Notes under the pieces: model-generated
Databases searched by the model: none
Told to the model about the DNA's origin: nothing
Seen by the model: the letters and a program-made list of their open reading frames with translations, nothing else
Translations under genes and position numbers: made by a program
DNA from: Desmonostoc muscorum LEGE 12446
GTDB lineage: Bacteria > Cyanobacteriota > Cyanobacteriia > Cyanobacteriales > Nostocaceae
Direction: 5' to 3'
Assembly: GCF_015207005.2 (NCBI RefSeq)
Contig: NZ_JADEXS020000001.1
Span: forward strand, 186,001 to 250,000
DNA: 64,000 nt
Shown here: positions 53,200 through 61,587 of the stretch, in pieces
How positions within the stretch are numbered: the stretch's first letter is position 1
Layout of the letters: each line of letters begins with the position of its first letter

Positions 53200-54816
53200 T
53201 TGAAAGCGGTTCGCCCTCCCTTATTTCTCACATTAGCCGCAGCAGTGGTGGCAGTTGCGATCGCTCTGCCATTACTATATTTAGTGATTCGTACCACAGG
53301 CATTGGCGGGGAAGAATTATGGCAATTAATTTCTCGTCCCCGCAATGTCATGGTTTTTTTCAACAGTGCGGCAATGGCAGCAACGGTAACATTATTTTCC
53401 GCCTTAATTGCCATACCGTTGGCATTTTTAACAGTGCGGACAGACTTACCAGGAAGACGTTTTTGGTTAGTAGCGACAACATTACCCTTAGCGGTTCCGA
53501 GTTATGTAGGCAGTTTTGCGCTGATTGCAACATTGGCACCACGGGGTAGCTTTTTACAGTTGTTGCTGCAACCACTAGGAGTAGAAGAATTACCTTCTAT
53601 TTATGGTTTTCCGGGGACAGTTTTGGCAATTACTTTGTTTACCTATCCCTACATGCTGCTGAGTGTACGTTCAGCCTTGCAAGGTATCGATCCATCTTTA
53701 GAAGAAGCAGCTCGGAGTTTAGGTTATGGTAGCAGAGAAACCTTTTTTCGGGTAGTTTTGCCGCAGTTGAAACCATCAATAATTGCAGGTGGATTATTAG
53801 TTGCTTTGTATGCTTTGCGTGACTTCGGTACACCTTCACTGATGCGGTTTGATGCCTTTACCAGAGCAATTTTTTTGCAATACAAAGCTAGCTTTAATCG
53901 CAATTCAGCCGCAGCTTTATCATTGATGTTGGTGATACTGGTGTTGGGGATTTTGTGGTTAGAATATAGAATGCGATCGCGTGCTGCATATTATAGTCGT
54001 GGTTCCGCTTCCCTGCGTCCACCAAAAATTGCCAAATTGGGAATTTGGAAATGGCCAGCTTTCATTTTTTGTTTGCTAATCACTAGCTTGGGTGTAATTT
54101 TGCCAGTAGGTATTACCCTATTTTGGTTAATTCGTGGATTTAACAGTGGGTACACTTTCCCCAACTTACTCCCCAGCGTTTTCAACTCCATTGGTGCAGC
54201 GGGACTAGCGGCTTTAGCTACCACTATCTTTGCCTTACCAGTTGCAATTTTAGCAGTCAGATTTCCTAATAAAATCACCGCAATAATTGAACGCTGTTCT
54301 TATATAGGTTTTGGAGTTCCAGGAATTGTAGTTGCCTTATCTTTGGTATTTTTTGGTGCCAATTATTTGCCAGCAGTGTACCAAACTTTACCCATGCTGA
54401 TATTTGCATATTTAGTGTTATTTTTACCGCAGTCAGTGGGAACAGTCCGCAGTTCACTTTTACAATTAAATCCCCAAATAGAAGAATCAGCACGCAGTTT
54501 AGGTAGGAATGCTTGGCAAACTTTAAGAGAAGTTACCCTACCATTAGTACAACCGGGAGTATTGAGTGGTGCAGTGCTAGTATTTTTGACAGCAATTAAA
54601 GAACTACCCGCCACCATACTATTAGCACCTATTGGGTTTACCACCTTAGCAATGCAAATTTGGCAAGCCACAGAAAATGTAGATTTTGCTGATGCCGCCG
54701 CGTCCTCACTAGCCATGTTGCTAGTCTCTATAGGTTCAACCTTATTAGTCTTATCTCAAGAAAACGTCAAAAAAGAGAAAATTATAAATCAAACGCAAAT
54801 ACAAACAAAATTTTAG
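53200..54816 (+). CDS. ABC transporter permease, FutB/FbpB-like, fused double-domain
   Basis: 538 residues with about twelve membrane helices and two EAA loops: EEAARSLGYGSRETFFRVVL and EESARSLGRNAWQTLREVTL, marking two fused permease domains as in iron(III) importers. It starts with a TTG three bases after the binding-protein stop; the AGGAG for initiation lies within the end of that gene. The ATP-binding subunit follows after a ~160-base gap holding small repeats. Confidence 0.92.
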   Translation: MKAVRPPLFLTLAAAVVAVAIALPLLYLVIRTTGIGGEELWQLISRPRNVMVFFNSAAMAATVTLFSALIAIPLAFLTVRTDLPGRRFWLVATTLPLAVPSYVGSFALIATLAPRGSFLQLLLQPLGVEELPSIYGFPGTVLAITLFTYPYMLLSVRSALQGIDPSLEEAARSLGYGSRETFFRVVLPQLKPSIIAGGLLVALYALRDFGTPSLMRFDAFTRAIFLQYKASFNRNSAAALSLMLVILVLGILWLEYRMRSRAAYYSRGSASLRPPKIAKLGIWKWPAFIFCLLITSLGVILPVGITLFWLIRGFNSGYTFPNLLPSVFNSIGAAGLAALATTIFALPVAILAVRFPNKITAIIERCSYIGFGVPGIVVALSLVFFGANYLPAVYQTLPMLIFAYLVLFLPQSVGTVRSSLLQLNPQIEESARSLGRNAWQTLREVTLPLVQPGVLSGAVLVFLTAIKELPATILLAPIGFTTLAMQIWQATENVDFADAAASSLAMLLVSIGSTLLVLSQENVKKEKIINQTQIQTKF

Positions 54817-54975
54817 TTTAGAAAAAATAGGGAGTAGGGAATAGACACAGCTGAATTAAAATCTCAAATGCAAAAATCAACTCTTCTCAACTCCCACTCT
54901 CTGCGACTCTGCGCCTCTGCGTGATATTTCCAGCCACAACATAGGATAAAAACCCCCCTTCTAGCCCCTCCTTTT

Positions 54976-56016
54976 ATGCAACAATTAATTCTCCACTTAA
55001 ATAATGTCACCAAGCAGTTTGCAGAAAACACTTTTCCCGCTGTAGACAACATATCTTTGACATTGCAACAAGGAGATATATTAGGATTGCTCGGTCCCTC
55101 TGGTTGTGGTAAAACAACATTGTTGCGATTAATTGCCGGTTTTGAGCGCCTGCAAACAGGAGAAATTAAAATTGGAGAACAAATAGTTTGTAATACTTCT
55201 ATTTGCATCCCAGCCGAACAGCGCGACATTGGCGTTGTTTTTCAAGATTATGCACTGTTTCCCCATCTCAATGTGACAGAAAATGTGGGCTTTGGGTTGA
55301 AACATTTCCCTAAACAACAAATACAAAAACGTGTAGCCGAAGTTCTAGCCCTAGTGAGACTCCAAGGTTTAGAAAAGCGTTACCCTTACGAACTCTCAGG
55401 TGGACAACAGCAAAGAGTTGCCCTCGCCCGCGCTTTGGCACCCCAACCCCAACTCATGCTTTTAGATGAACCCTTAAGCAATCTTGATATTCAAGTTAGA
55501 TTACGCTTGCGAGAAGAAGTGCGAGATATTCTCAAAGCCGCAGGTACTTCAGCAATTTTTGTTACCCATGACCAAGAAGAAGCATTAGCTATTTCAGATA
55601 TAGTAGGTGTAATGCGCCAAGGACACTTAGAACAACTAGGCACACCAGAAGAAATTTATACTCATCCAGCATCAAGATTTGTCGCTGAATTTGTGACTCA
55701 AGCTAATTTCCTTCCCGCCCATCGTCAAGGCAATTTATGGGAAACAGAAATCGGTAGTTTTGAGTTAACAGCAAATCACACCGAAGACGCGGGCGAAATC
55801 ATGATTCGCCAAGAAGATTTTATTTTAAAGCCAGCCAATGAGGCGCCTGTAGTCGTTCGCACCCGGCGGTTTTTAGGGCGTGAGTACCAATATTGTTTGC
55901 AAACTCTCTCTGGGAAAGAACTCCATGCACGGACGCTGGCTAATGTAGTTTTACCTGTGGGTACAAGGGTGGAGTTATCTATTGCCAGCGAGAGTGTAAA
56001 GGTTTTTCCCCAATAG
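54976..56016 (+). CDS. ABC transporter ATP-binding protein, FutC/FbpC-like
   Basis: 346 residues. Walker A is GPSGCGKTT, the signature is LSGGQQQR, Walker B is LMLLDEPLSNLD, with the H-loop in VTHDQEEAL. A C-terminal TOBE-like domain (~240-346) includes MIRQEDFILKPANEAPV. It completes the ferric-iron import complex with the two genes upstream. ATG start; the 54817-54975 gap shows only heptamer and CTGCGCCTCTGCGTGA repeats. Confidence 0.92.
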   Translation: MQQLILHLNNVTKQFAENTFPAVDNISLTLQQGDILGLLGPSGCGKTTLLRLIAGFERLQTGEIKIGEQIVCNTSICIPAEQRDIGVVFQDYALFPHLNVTENVGFGLKHFPKQQIQKRVAEVLALVRLQGLEKRYPYELSGGQQQRVALARALAPQPQLMLLDEPLSNLDIQVRLRLREEVRDILKAAGTSAIFVTHDQEEALAISDIVGVMRQGHLEQLGTPEEIYTHPASRFVAEFVTQANFLPAHRQGNLWETEIGSFELTANHTEDAGEIMIRQEDFILKPANEAPVVVRTRRFLGREYQYCLQTLSGKELHARTLANVVLPVGTRVELSIASESVKVFPQ

Positions 56017-56091
56017 ATATAGATTTTGGGTTCTCAAGCAATAATTAATCACTTTAATTTATTATCTCTTATTCAGAGTAGAAAAAATTTA

Positions 56092-56108
56092 TTTACCAAA
56101 ACGGTAAA
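56092..56108. promoter_or_regulatory. Operator 1 of the HigB/XRE-ImmA module
   Basis: TTTACCAAAACGGTAAA, a perfect 6-bp inverted repeat TTTACC/GGTAAA with a 5-base centre. A second copy is centred 59 bp downstream. These are the likely binding sites of the XRE domain of the antitoxin for autoregulation. Confidence 0.75.
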
Positions 56109-56149
56109 GCATCAGTTGATATGATATGTTCTCTGGACGTAGCAAATTT

Positions 56150-56168
56150 GTTTACCAAAATGGTAAAC
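56150..56168. promoter_or_regulatory. Operator 2 of the HigB/XRE-ImmA module
   Basis: GTTTACCAAAATGGTAAAC, 7-bp arms around AAAAT, ending 20 bases before the toxin start codon. Binding there would block transcription or early elongation. Confidence 0.75.
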
Positions 56169-56188
56169 TTGTATTAGTCTAGTAACGC

Positions 56189-56515
56189 ATGGAAATCACT
56201 TTCGCTGACAGCAAACTGCAAAACCTATGCGAGCAAGAAAAACTAGCGCAAAAAAAATTGGGTGCAAACTGTGCCAAGAAATTAAGAACCCAGTTAACTA
56301 TTCTTGGTGCTGCTAGTTGTGTCGCAGAATTAGTTATAGGTCATCCCCATCCCTTGAAAGGAGATAGGGCAGGTGAATTTGCAGTAAACCTAGAAGGTGG
56401 TAAACGACTTGTATTTAAGCCTGATAACGACCCCATTCCTCTTACCGAGGATGGAAGCATTGATTGGTTAAAAGTTACTGCTGTTTGTATTGAATTCAAT
56501 TGGAGATTACCATGA
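56189..56515 (+). CDS. HigB/RelE-superfamily toxin
   Basis: 108 residues with the killer/RelE-like fold: SKLQNLCEQEKLAQKKLGAN, HPHPLKGDRAGEFAVNL, GGKRLVFKPDNDP, WLKVTAVCIEFNWRLP. Expected to cleave mRNA on the ribosome. The toxin-first order and a 4-base ATGA overlap with the XRE gene are typical of HigBA-type modules. Two palindromic operators lie immediately upstream. No inactivating change is visible. Confidence 0.82.
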   Translation: MEITFADSKLQNLCEQEKLAQKKLGANCAKKLRTQLTILGAASCVAELVIGHPHPLKGDRAGEFAVNLEGGKRLVFKPDNDPIPLTEDGSIDWLKVTAVCIEFNWRLP

Positions 56516-57606
56516 ATAAGACAACCCGACCCTTTACTCCAGATTGGGTTTCTCCCCCTGGTGATGCGATCGCTGAATTCTTACAAGAGCGTGATTGGAC
56601 ACAAGCACAATTAGCAGAACGTCTAGGCTACACCACAAAACACGTCAGTTTGCTAATTAACGGCAAAGCACCTGTAAATGAAGAAACAGCACTGAAGCTA
56701 GAACGAGTTTTGGGGAGTACAGCAGCATTTTGGCTGAGATATGAAGCCCAATATCGGGCGGCTTTAGCAAGTAAAGAAGAAGAAAACCGTTTAAAGGAGT
56801 GGACATCTTGGTTAGATCAGTTACCAGTCAAAGAATTGATGAACCAAGGTGTAATTCCTAAGTGCAATTTAATTGCCAAAAATAAACCTAGCTTGGTAAA
56901 AAAGTTATTACATTTTTTCGGTGTGGCTTCGCCGGACGAGTGGCGAAGTTACTATGCAGGTATGGAAATTTCTTTTCGCCGCACCCGCGAAAAACAAAGT
57001 GATGTTGGTGCTATTTCCGCTTGGTTGCGTTTGGGTGAAATAGAAGCAGAAAAACTGGACTGTCCCAAATACAGTAAACCAAAGTTTGAAAAAGCAGTGC
57101 GGGAAATTCGTACTTTGACAGTGTTACAACCAGAGGAATTTCAACCACAGATGCAGCATTTGTGCCGGGAAGCGGGTGTTGTGCTGGTTTTAGTACCATC
57201 AATTAAGGGAGCGCACGTCAGTGGTGTAGCACGGTGGTTAAATCCCCACAAGGCTTTGATTCAACTTTCGCTTTACGGTAAAACCAATGACCGCTTCTGG
57301 TTTAATTTCTTCCATGAAGCAGCACATATCCTACTTCATGATAAAGAAAATATTTTTCTGGATGAATGGGATAGTGGGGAAAGTTTAGCATCTGAACCAG
57401 AACGCGAAGCCGATCAATGGGCGCGGGAATTTTTGATACCATCCAAATACGAAAGAGAATTAGCGCAACTTAAATCTAAAAATGATGTTGTTGATTTTGC
57501 AGAGAGTATCGGCATCCATCCCGCTATTGTTGTAGGTCGGCTGCAACATGATTGTATAATTCCTGTCTCTTGGATGAATGGGTTCAAGGAGAGTTTTTGT
57601 TTTTAA
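56512..57606 (+). CDS. XRE antitoxin fused to ImmA/IrrE metallopeptidase
   Basis: 364 residues from the ATG at 56512. An N-terminal XRE helix-turn-helix (~20-75: WTQAQLAERLGYTTKHVSLL) is followed by a linker and an ImmA/IrrE-type zinc peptidase (~215-350) with FFHEAAHILLH (H268ExxH) and a downstream Glu-rich EADQWAREFLIP as third ligand. It should repress its own promoter and neutralise the HigB-like toxin. The peptidase may cleave the antitoxin itself or another regulator under stress, as ImmA does with ImmR; that is inference. Confidence 0.88.
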   Translation: MNKTTRPFTPDWVSPPGDAIAEFLQERDWTQAQLAERLGYTTKHVSLLINGKAPVNEETALKLERVLGSTAAFWLRYEAQYRAALASKEEENRLKEWTSWLDQLPVKELMNQGVIPKCNLIAKNKPSLVKKLLHFFGVASPDEWRSYYAGMEISFRRTREKQSDVGAISAWLRLGEIEAEKLDCPKYSKPKFEKAVREIRTLTVLQPEEFQPQMQHLCREAGVVLVLVPSIKGAHVSGVARWLNPHKALIQLSLYGKTNDRFWFNFFHEAAHILLHDKENIFLDEWDSGESLASEPEREADQWAREFLIPSKYERELAQLKSKNDVVDFAESIGIHPAIVVGRLQHDCIIPVSWMNGFKESFCF

Positions 57607-57688
57607 CCTCTAATGGTCTTGAACTGAGCCAAGGCTTATGCAAAACTTGAGATCCTTCGCTCCCAGCCGACTTTTAAGGAATTGATCA

Positions 57689-59209
57689 ATGGCGCGTCTA
57701 GCACTGCTGAGTGTATCTAATAAAACTGGTTTAATTGACCTCGCCCGTAGCTTGGTTGAAGAATTCGACTTTGATTTAATCAGCAGTGGGGGAACAGCCC
57801 AAGCACTCAAAGATGCTGGACTCCCAGTTACCAAGGTTGCTGATTATACAGGTTCTCCAGAAATTTTAGGTGGTCGAGTTAAAACGCTGCATCCCCGAAT
57901 TCACGGCGGAATTTTGGCACGGCGGGATGTTCCCCAAGATATTACAGATTTAGAAAATAACCAAATTCGCCCGATTGATTTAGTAGTAGTGAATTTATAT
58001 CCTTTTGAGGAAACGATCGCTAAATCAGGGGTAACATTAGCTGAAGCTGTTGAACAAATTGATATTGGTGGCCCGGCGATGTTGAGGGCATCATCGAAAA
58101 ACTTCGCCCATCTCGCTGTATTATGCGATCCAGCACAATATGACGAGTATTTGCAGGAATTACGCCAAAATAACGGCGTAGCATCTCTAGAATTTCGCCA
58201 AAACGCAGCTTTAAAAGGATTTTTGCATACTGCGAGTTATGATCAGGCGATCGCATCTTACCTCGCAGGCACACAAAACTACAACCTCAGCGGCACACAA
58301 TTACAATCTCTGCGTTACGGCGAAAACCCCCACCAACCCGCCGCTTGGTATCAAACTGGTACTACCCCTACAGGATGGGCAGCCGCTACGAAACTCCAAG
58401 GCAAGGAACTGAGTTACAATAACTTGGTTGATTTGGAAGCTGCACGCCGAATTATTGCCGAATTCACTGATTCCCCAGCAGCAACGATTATTAAACATAC
58501 AAATCCCTGTGGTACGGCGCTGGGAAGCACTATTTCAGAAGCGTATGAAAAAGCTTTCAATGCTGATTCTACCTCTGCGTTTGGTGGAATTGTGGCACTC
58601 AACCGTCCCATCGATGCGGCTACAGCCAGCGAGTTAACTAAGACATTTTTAGAATGTGTGGTTGCGCCAGGTTGTGAAGCGGACGCCCAAGAAATTTTAG
58701 CCAAGAAATCTAACGTGCGAGTTTTGATTTTACCAGATTTGAGCAGTGGAGCCAAAGAAACTGTAAAAGCGATCGCAGGTGGTTTCCTCGTCCAAACTAG
58801 TGATGACATCATTGCTGATACCAGTCAATGGCAAGTCGTCACCGAACGTCAACCCACCGCCGATGAGTTGGCAGAATTGCTGTTTGCTTGGAAGGTTTGC
58901 AAACATGTGAAATCTAATGCCATTGTTGTGACAAGCGATCGCACTACACTAGGAGTAGGTGCTGGTCAAATGAACCGCGTCGGCTCAGTGAAAATTGCCC
59001 TAGAACAAGCCGGGGAAAAAGCCAAAGGCGCAACTCTCGCCAGCGATGGATTCTTCCCCTTCGATGATTCAGTTAAAACAGCCGCAGCAGCAGGAATTAC
59101 AGCCATTGTTCAACCAGGAGGAAGTGTGCGCGATAAAGATTCCATCAAAGCTGCTAATGACCTGGGTTTAGTAATGGTGTTGACTGGTGTACGTCACTTT
59201 TTACACTAA
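57689..59209 (+). CDS. purH: PurH, AICAR formyltransferase / IMP cyclohydrolase
   Basis: 506 residues. The N-terminal MGS-like IMP cyclohydrolase domain (~1-195) includes LLSVSNKTGLIDLARSL, SSGGTAQALKDAG, GGRVKTLHPRIHGG and IDIGGPAMLRASSKN. The C-terminal formyltransferase domain has LRYGENPHQPAAWY, ATIIKHTNPCGTALG and DGFFPFDDSVKTAA. It performs the last two steps of de novo IMP synthesis. The ATG has AAGGA eight bases upstream. Three small-RNA genes follow on the same strand. Confidence 0.97.
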   Translation: MARLALLSVSNKTGLIDLARSLVEEFDFDLISSGGTAQALKDAGLPVTKVADYTGSPEILGGRVKTLHPRIHGGILARRDVPQDITDLENNQIRPIDLVVVNLYPFEETIAKSGVTLAEAVEQIDIGGPAMLRASSKNFAHLAVLCDPAQYDEYLQELRQNNGVASLEFRQNAALKGFLHTASYDQAIASYLAGTQNYNLSGTQLQSLRYGENPHQPAAWYQTGTTPTGWAAATKLQGKELSYNNLVDLEAARRIIAEFTDSPAATIIKHTNPCGTALGSTISEAYEKAFNADSTSAFGGIVALNRPIDAATASELTKTFLECVVAPGCEADAQEILAKKSNVRVLILPDLSSGAKETVKAIAGGFLVQTSDDIIADTSQWQVVTERQPTADELAELLFAWKVCKHVKSNAIVVTSDRTTLGVGAGQMNRVGSVKIALEQAGEKAKGATLASDGFFPFDDSVKTAAAAGITAIVQPGGSVRDKDSIKAANDLGLVMVLTGVRHFLH

Positions 59210-59257
59210 CTTCTGGGGTTTAGTCTGGTGCAGTTTTAAAAGTGTCACTCAAAATAC

Positions 59258-59286
59258 TTGCTCTTTGATGAAAGCAGTGATATCTT
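59258..59286 (+). promoter_or_regulatory. Promoter of small RNA copy 1
   Basis: TTGCTC, 17 bases, TATCTT. The same -35/-10 pair and spacing recurs before copy 2 (TTGCCT at 59562, TATCTT at 59585) and copy 3 (TCGCTT at 59725, TATCTT at 59748). Confidence 0.6.
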
Positions 59287-59293
59287 TTATTTG

Positions 59294-59363
59294 TGTGTGA
59301 GGAGCAAGTTAAAAATAAAAAGCGTTTGGGGTGGAAACACGGCAACACTCCCAGACGCTTTTT
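59294..59363 (+). ncRNA. Tandem small RNA, copy 1
   Basis: After the promoter comes TGTGTGAGGAGCAAGTT, an A-rich linker, and a strong terminator hairpin AAAAAGCGTTTGGG...CCCAGACGCTTTTT whose loop region holds GTGGAAACACGGCAACAC. The predicted RNA is ~70 nt. Near-identical units follow at ~59598 and ~59761. The GGAAACA loop and small size recall the Yfr2/Cyano-1 class of abundant cyanobacterial RNAs; that family link is a suggestion. No ORF of note lies within. Confidence 0.7.
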
Positions 59364-59431
59364 AGTTTGCATCTACAAATCTGACTTTAACAAAGTATGT
59401 TCAGTTTAATTCCCCTGCCTCTACAGGCAGA

Positions 59432-59469
59432 ACGTTTTGTATCGGGATTAAATCCCCGTTACAAAACGT
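59432..59469. repeat. Inverted repeat CGTTTTGTA...TACAAAACG
   Basis: CGTTTTGTATCGGG ATTAAAT CCCCGTTACAAAACG, an imperfect hairpin between sRNA copies 1 and 2, followed by the repeat-like GCGTAGCGGGGCATAGCCCA. Confidence 0.65.
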
Positions 59470-59499
59470 AATTACGTTAGCGTAGCGGGGCATAGCCCA

Positions 59500-59534
59500 T
59501 TACGAATTACGAATTACGAATTACGAATTACGAA
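59500..59534. repeat. Heptamer array (TTACGAA)5
   Basis: Five perfect TTACGAA units between sRNA copies 1 and 2, an STRR-type array. Confidence 0.85.
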
Positions 59535-59597
59535 TTATTTTAAAATTGTTATTCAATATACTTGCCTTTTCATAGAAGTAGTGATATCTTTTAGTTG

Positions 59598-59668
59598 TGT
59601 GTGAGGAGCAAGTTTAAGAATAAAAAGCGTTTGGGGTGGAAACACGGCAACACTCCCAGACGCTTTTT
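59598..59668 (+). ncRNA. Tandem small RNA, copy 2
   Basis: Same layout as copy 1: TGTGTGAGGAGCAAGTTTAA, the hairpin AAAAAGCGTTTGGG...CCCAGACGCTTTTT, and GTGGAAACACGGCAACAC between the arms. Its -10 lies 304 bp after that of copy 1. The upstream region has drifted more than the transcribed part, as expected if the RNA is under selection. Confidence 0.7.
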
Positions 59669-59760
59669 AATTTTGGTCTAGAAATTCGATTGTGGTGCAG
59701 TTTTGAAAGTGTCACTCACTACACTCGCTTTTTAGTTGCACCAGTGATATCTTTTAGTTG

Positions 59761-59830
59761 TGTGTGAGGAGCAAGTTAAAAATAAAAAGCGTCTGGGGTG
59801 GAAACACGGCAACACTCCCAGGCGCTTTTT
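59761..59830 (+). ncRNA. Tandem small RNA, copy 3
   Basis: Third unit: TGTGTGAGGAGCAAGTTAAA, then AAAAAGCGTCTGGG...CCCAGGCGCTTTTT. Base changes in the terminator stem (T to C on the left, A to G on the right) alter two stem positions: one restores a Watson-Crick C-G-type pair for a wobble, supporting RNA structure. The spacing to copy 2 is 163 bp. Confidence 0.68.
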
Positions 59831-60028
59831 AATTTGGTATGTAGAAAAAATTCCACTGCCTCCTCTACCTTCAAGTTTCTTAACACAGCTTGAAATATTT
59901 GAGAAGCAACTGCCGTCCCCTTGTCTGAAGTACGAAATTCGCAACTGCGCTGCTATCCTCAAGGGTCTTCAGCCTGCCTTTTTTATAAAATATGTTTAGT
60001 ATGTAACGATTAGTAAATACTAGGATGT

Positions 60029-60385
60029 ATGATTGAGCAGGTTATCCACTGAAGAAATTTATCAGGCACTAGGCAATATTTCCTCTCAATTTAAAATCTT
60101 GAATGTGACAAATGTGCCATAGCAATGAAGTCATGGAGCGATGCTAATGGAATTGAGGGAAAAATTATCAAGCTTAGAACTAAAAAGCGAAATGATTTTT
60201 TTATAATTAGCGATCGTTACAGTAATAGTGAGTCAATTATTAATAATGGCATTCATTACGGTGTAGAAGTTTTAGGACTAGTTTTTGATAATCTTTCACG
60301 TCAAGGATTACCCCGTGATGACTGGATAAATGATTTTTCCTGTCGAAGTGGTGAATTTTCTTTAGAAGAGTTAGATAATTTCTAA
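60029..60385 (+). pseudogene. Papain-fold toxin-like gene, frameshifted
   Basis: One frame (from TTG 60033) reads LSTEEIYQALGNISSQFKI. The next continues ECDKCAIAMKSWSDANGIEG, then FFIISDRYSN, GIHYGVEVLGLVFDNLSRQG and LPRDDWINDF. One missing base near 60098 (ATCTTGAA for ATCTTTGAA) splits them. The Cys in ECDKCA, His in GIHYGVE and Asp in VFDN suit the papain-like triad of Tox-PL-type toxins. The intact 3' part alone (from ATG 60125) lacks the Cys and should be inactive. It is followed after 32 bases by a putative immunity gene. Confidence 0.6.
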
Positions 60386-60417
60386 AAGAGAAAGCAAGAG
60401 TATCAGGAGAAAATATT

Positions 60418-60786
60418 ATGAGCGGAGTGTATGAAATTTTAGCAAAAATTCAAGCCAAACCAGGTATGTATATTGGTCGTCCCTCTGTGAGCGATTTATT
60501 TATGTTTTTGGTTGGGTATGAATGTTCTCGGAGTGAATTGGGAATTGAAAATACTGAGGAGGAAGAAGATTTTTATGGAGAGTTTCAGCCTTGGTTACAG
60601 AAAAAACTAGGAATCACAACGGTAAGCTCTTGGTCGAAAATGATTATGCTTTACTGTCACGATGAAAGGGCTGGTTTTGAAAAGTTCTTTAATTTGTTGG
60701 ATGAGTTTAAACAACGAAATCAGGATTTCGATGGAAATGAGGTTAATAATGTATCTGAAGTAGTGGCGACTCCTGTCAAACATTGA
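60418..60786 (+). CDS. Putative immunity protein for the papain-fold toxin
   Basis: 122 residues, soluble and acidic. The opening pattern IQAKPGMYIGRPSVSDLFMF (KPxMYIG) recurs in small proteins beside polymorphic toxins, followed by YGEFQPWLQKKLGI and CHDERAGFEKFFNLLDEF. It lies 32 bases after the toxin-like gene with a GGAG site (CAGGAGAAAATATTATG), so the pair is probably one transcript. With the toxin frameshifted, it may persist as defence against relatives' toxin; that is inference. Confidence 0.6.
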   Translation: MSGVYEILAKIQAKPGMYIGRPSVSDLFMFLVGYECSRSELGIENTEEEEDFYGEFQPWLQKKLGITTVSSWSKMIMLYCHDERAGFEKFFNLLDEFKQRNQDFDGNEVNNVSEVVATPVKH

Positions 60787-60820
60787 TAATTTACGAAAAA
60801 GATAAGGTTTAAAGCCTCGT

Positions 60821-60916
60821 TTATGATTCATCGGCGAGTAATTCTTCTAGAGTTTCTTCGGTTAGTCATTTGGCTTGAGCATTTCTGCCGATTCTGTCAA
60901 AGGTTTTTTGAGTCAT
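60821..60916 (-). pseudogene. Tiny ORF with in-frame TGA
   Basis: MTQKTFDRIGRNAQAK, TGA, LTEETLEELLADES, stop. The TGA replaces what would naturally be Trp (AKWLTEE). It reads like the full length of a ~31-residue peptide or the start of a lost antitoxin-like gene. Weak evidence. Confidence 0.3.
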
Positions 60917-60970
60917 GGTGAGTTCTGAAGTTAGCGAATAAAAACTTGTTAGCTTTTTTAATCAGGATAT

Positions 60971-61060
60971 TGTAGGTTGGGTTGAACGAAGTGAAACCGA
61001 ACATTAGCGTCGGATATTATCATGCGTAATGTTAGATTAAGGAACAAAACCCAACATACA
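60971..61060. mobile_element. MITE-like TGTAGGTTGGGTT element, copy 1
   Basis: Begins TGTAGGTTGGGTTGAACG and ends GGAACAAAACCCAACATACA. The ends are inverted relative to each other, ~90 bases, no coding capacity. Copies 2 and 3 lie at 61146-61234 and 61984-62091. Confidence 0.7.
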
Positions 61061-61145
61061 TCTAAATATATACAAAACGAGTCTAATTGACGTGCGATCG
61101 CTATCTTATCACCTACTCTATCTGAATCAATTCATGAGCTTAAAA

Positions 61146-61234
61146 TGTAGGTTGGGTTAAACGCAGCGCAACCCAACATTTTAATCGCAATACTCAAGGC
61201 TAATGTTGGGTTTCGTTCCTCAAGCCAACCTACA
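61146..61234. mobile_element. MITE-like TGTAGGTTGGGTT element, copy 2
   Basis: TGTAGGTTGGGTTAAACGCA at the left and CGTTCCTCAAGCCAACCTAC at the right, just downstream of the HepT stop codon. Confidence 0.75.
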
Positions 61235-61245
61235 TTTATTACTAT

Positions 61246-61587
61246 TTACATATCCCAATACTCTTGTGCTATTGCGTCAATTCTTATTTCTAAATCTGGC
61301 AAATACCTTTCAATCACGATCCAAACAATATCAATATCTACATTGAGATATTCATGAGTTAATCTATTCCGAAAACCAGCTATATTACTCCATTCTATTT
61401 CTGGATATGAATTTTTCCAATCATTTGGTAACTTCTGCACAGATTCACACATTACCTGAAGATTTCTTAATACTGCATCTTGGGTTTTTATATCTTGAAA
61501 AAAGACTTCTTTCCCTTCAACTGTATATTGCTTAATTCTCGTGATACAATCTCGAATGTGAATCAAATAAACTCGACTATCTTTCAT
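61246..61587 (-). CDS. hepT: HepT-like RNase/toxin (DUF86)
   Basis: 113 residues, helical, with the HEPN motif RX4HXY as R73-N-R-L-T-H78-E-Y80. This is the toxin of the MntA/HepT type VII system, neutralised when MntA AMPylates the Tyr of this motif. It overlaps mntA by four bases (ATGA), the standard order. Active-site residues are intact. The operon is bracketed by two MITE-like copies. Confidence 0.88.
   Translation of the reverse strand: MKDSRVYLIHIRDCITRIKQYTVEGKEVFFQDIKTQDAVLRNLQVMCESVQKLPNDWKNSYPEIEWSNIAGFRNRLTHEYLNVDIDIVWIVIERYLPDLEIRIDAIAQEYWDM

Noticed and set aside
59258..59830. NsiR1-type tandem small RNA array
   Set aside because: NsiR1 arrays lie upstream of hetF; here the locus follows purH and each unit has its own promoter and terminator.
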